DNA of 64,000 nucleotides from Conchocele bisecta (taxonomy: Eukaryota > Mollusca > Bivalvia > Lucinida > Thyasiridae). A program made the position numbers and the translations under genes. The stretch is from positions 43,620,242 to 43,684,241 of the forward strand of contig CM055277.1 of assembly GCA_029237695.1 (NCBI GenBank), in the 5' to 3' direction. The notes below the pieces were generated by a model, which did no database searches, had not been told where the DNA came from, and was given only the letters and a program-made list of their open reading frames with translations. Below, one piece after another: positions 62,248-64,000 of the stretch (positions are counted from its first letter, which is position 1; every line of letters begins with the position of its first letter).

Positions 62248-64000
62248 TGCTATATACATGCACCATGTTTCTTAATAGTCAAACGAATGTTGTTTATAAA
62301 GCAAGAACAAAATGGAATGAGGGATGTGTCGATACAAATATTAACTGGAAGGTAGTGAACACACATTATTTTAAAAGCACAATAAGTTCTAAACTAAGAA
62401 AAACATCAATACAGATTTCTAATGAAAATTGTAACAACAAATGATTACCTGTACAAATGTAACATAGGTGAGCACATATACAGTATTGTCTGATAGAATA
62501 TAATACGAACTGATCTGAATAAATGGACCTGTCCATGACATTCCAACATTGGCGTGGTAAATGCTATGCAAAGGAGTAAACGCGCGATAAAGTTATATGG
62601 CGTGGAGCCAACGAAGCCAACACACACTTATGCTTATGACAGCCATGTACAACGATCAAACACTGCGGCTTTTGAAAATATACATGTTCAGAATCGCGAG
62701 ACTTGTTCGATTTAGAATAATAAATGTAGCAGATAAGAAAACGTAGGACATGCACATTTACACGACGTCCGATTTCTCAGGGCCTATGACATAATTCGTT
62801 AATATTGCCAACGGTTTATTAACATATTTATCATGTAACTACAGTTTTCTATAAACAATCTGAAGTGCTTATCAATGGCATATACGTGAAAGTAATATAT
62901 AATTGTAATCCTAATAGAATGTTGATTATGGAATAATGAAACGTGAAAATGTCATGTTTATACCACATTATCTTTTCCCCATGAATTGGCTCAAATATTC
63001 GTGTTATCTACGAACATCTAGGCATTTGTGAAATTATGATGTTCAAAGAGTTTCGCATGAGTCATAATTGGCTGACCCTTTCATTACGATTGATACTGTA
63101 ATAAACAAACACTCACGTATAGTGTTAACGTAATATCTAAGTGAATATCTAGTATGTGGTTATTTCGTTGTGAGTCGTACATTGCTAGGTCTTAGAATGT
63201 ACATTGATACCCGTTGAAAAATCTGTGCTTATTTGATATAACCCACAGGAACAAATATTGACATTGCAGCGAGGAGTCTGTTGATCATTAAACGTAGCTG
63301 TCGTTCTAAACTAGTAGCATGGCCAGAATTCATTAAACTACTAGCACAGCAATATGACGTGTACACCCTGTCCTTGAAATTACAATTATAATAATACATT
63401 TCGATGCAAACAGATGATAAATCATACTGATATTAATAACCTCGCAGATTAATAAAACACACATGCACTAAGAACATAGTAAACAGTATGCATGTACATA
63501 TAAATGGTTTCGGAAATGCATGGCTTTATTCAAAATTGAAGCATAATATACAGTGATTAATTGACCAGCTCGTCGCGTGTCAAATACACACACGTGTTTG
63601 GCTTTCATATATTATTTTCTACCATACGACAACACACCATTTATTTCAAAAGAAACCAATTTAACACACACACACTGAAAATGGTAGACACAACACCGAT
63701 ACATGGTGGAATACTAATTTCGGCAGCCATCTTGATTTTATATAAGTACAAGTATCATCATTAAATATTCATATGCAAGATTGTTTTGATAACGCTATCA
63801 AACAGCATGTAATTTATTTTGCCTAGTTCATCAATTTATGATTGCCATTAATTACTTGAAATATAATGTCTTAGGACAAGCATGGAGTAACGTGTAGAAG
63901 TGTTGATGTTTGGTAGCCATCTTGGACTTATATATGGAATTTAGAATAGGCTATCACAATATGTTTCACTGCCCATCCAGATAATGGAACAAGGTGATTA
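62248..64000. other. Non-coding region to the window end
   Basis: AT-rich sequence without recognisable gene, RNA or clear repeat. Short open frames here are random in length and composition. It may be intron of a gene starting at 61,412. Confidence 0.5.

Overview
The window is nuclear DNA of an animal, most likely a bivalve or other mollusc (inference). It is AT-rich and intron-bearing, and carries one complete spliced gene for the ciliary protein CCDC65/DRC2. The rest is mostly repeats: a 39-bp satellite, a 34-bp minisatellite, poly-G/poly-C arrays, several families of fold-back (MITE-like) elements, and one full-length Polinton/Maverick DNA transposon.

Layout. 1-9,830 is a 39-bp tandem satellite in four blocks, separated by two unrelated spacers and one fold-back element. 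9,941-26,810 is a 16.87-kb Polinton with 5'-AG...CT-3' ends, 141/170-bp terminal inverted repeats and a 5-bp target duplication (AATGT). 26,816-32,040 holds a microsatellite, RNase H pieces of a dead retroelement, a degenerate tandem repeat and a broken multi-copy nuclease-like gene on the minus strand. 32,473-44,227 is CCDC65/DRC2 in nine coding exons. Its introns are loaded with palindromic elements, and intron 7 begins with a 90-bp tandem array that copies the end of exon 7 together with its splice donor. 44,228-47,600 is non-coding with fold-backs. 47,610-51,870 is a palindrome-rich poly-G/poly-C array that reverses orientation near 50,440. 52,680-55,015 is a 34-bp minisatellite. 55,016-64,000 is non-coding with fold-back elements, a tRNA-derived sequence, a local duplication and a possible promoter with a first exon near 61,31x-61,423.

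The Polinton carries a zinc-finger/coiled-coil protein, a protein-primed type B DNA polymerase, a retrovirus-like integrase, an FtsK/HerA-type packaging ATPase, a double-jelly-roll type major capsid protein, a penton-like minor capsid protein, a coiled-coil fibre-like protein, and several small membrane or virion-associated proteins. Together these would allow excision-independent replication, packaging and integration. In this copy the polymerase is broken by several frameshifts and two stops, the major capsid gene has an internal TGA, and at least five other genes are broken. The element is therefore a decayed, non-autonomous copy. Integrase, ATPase, minor capsid and several small genes remain open. 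I could not recognise an adenain-type protease.

Family assignments come from reading motifs and recalling protein families; no database search was run.
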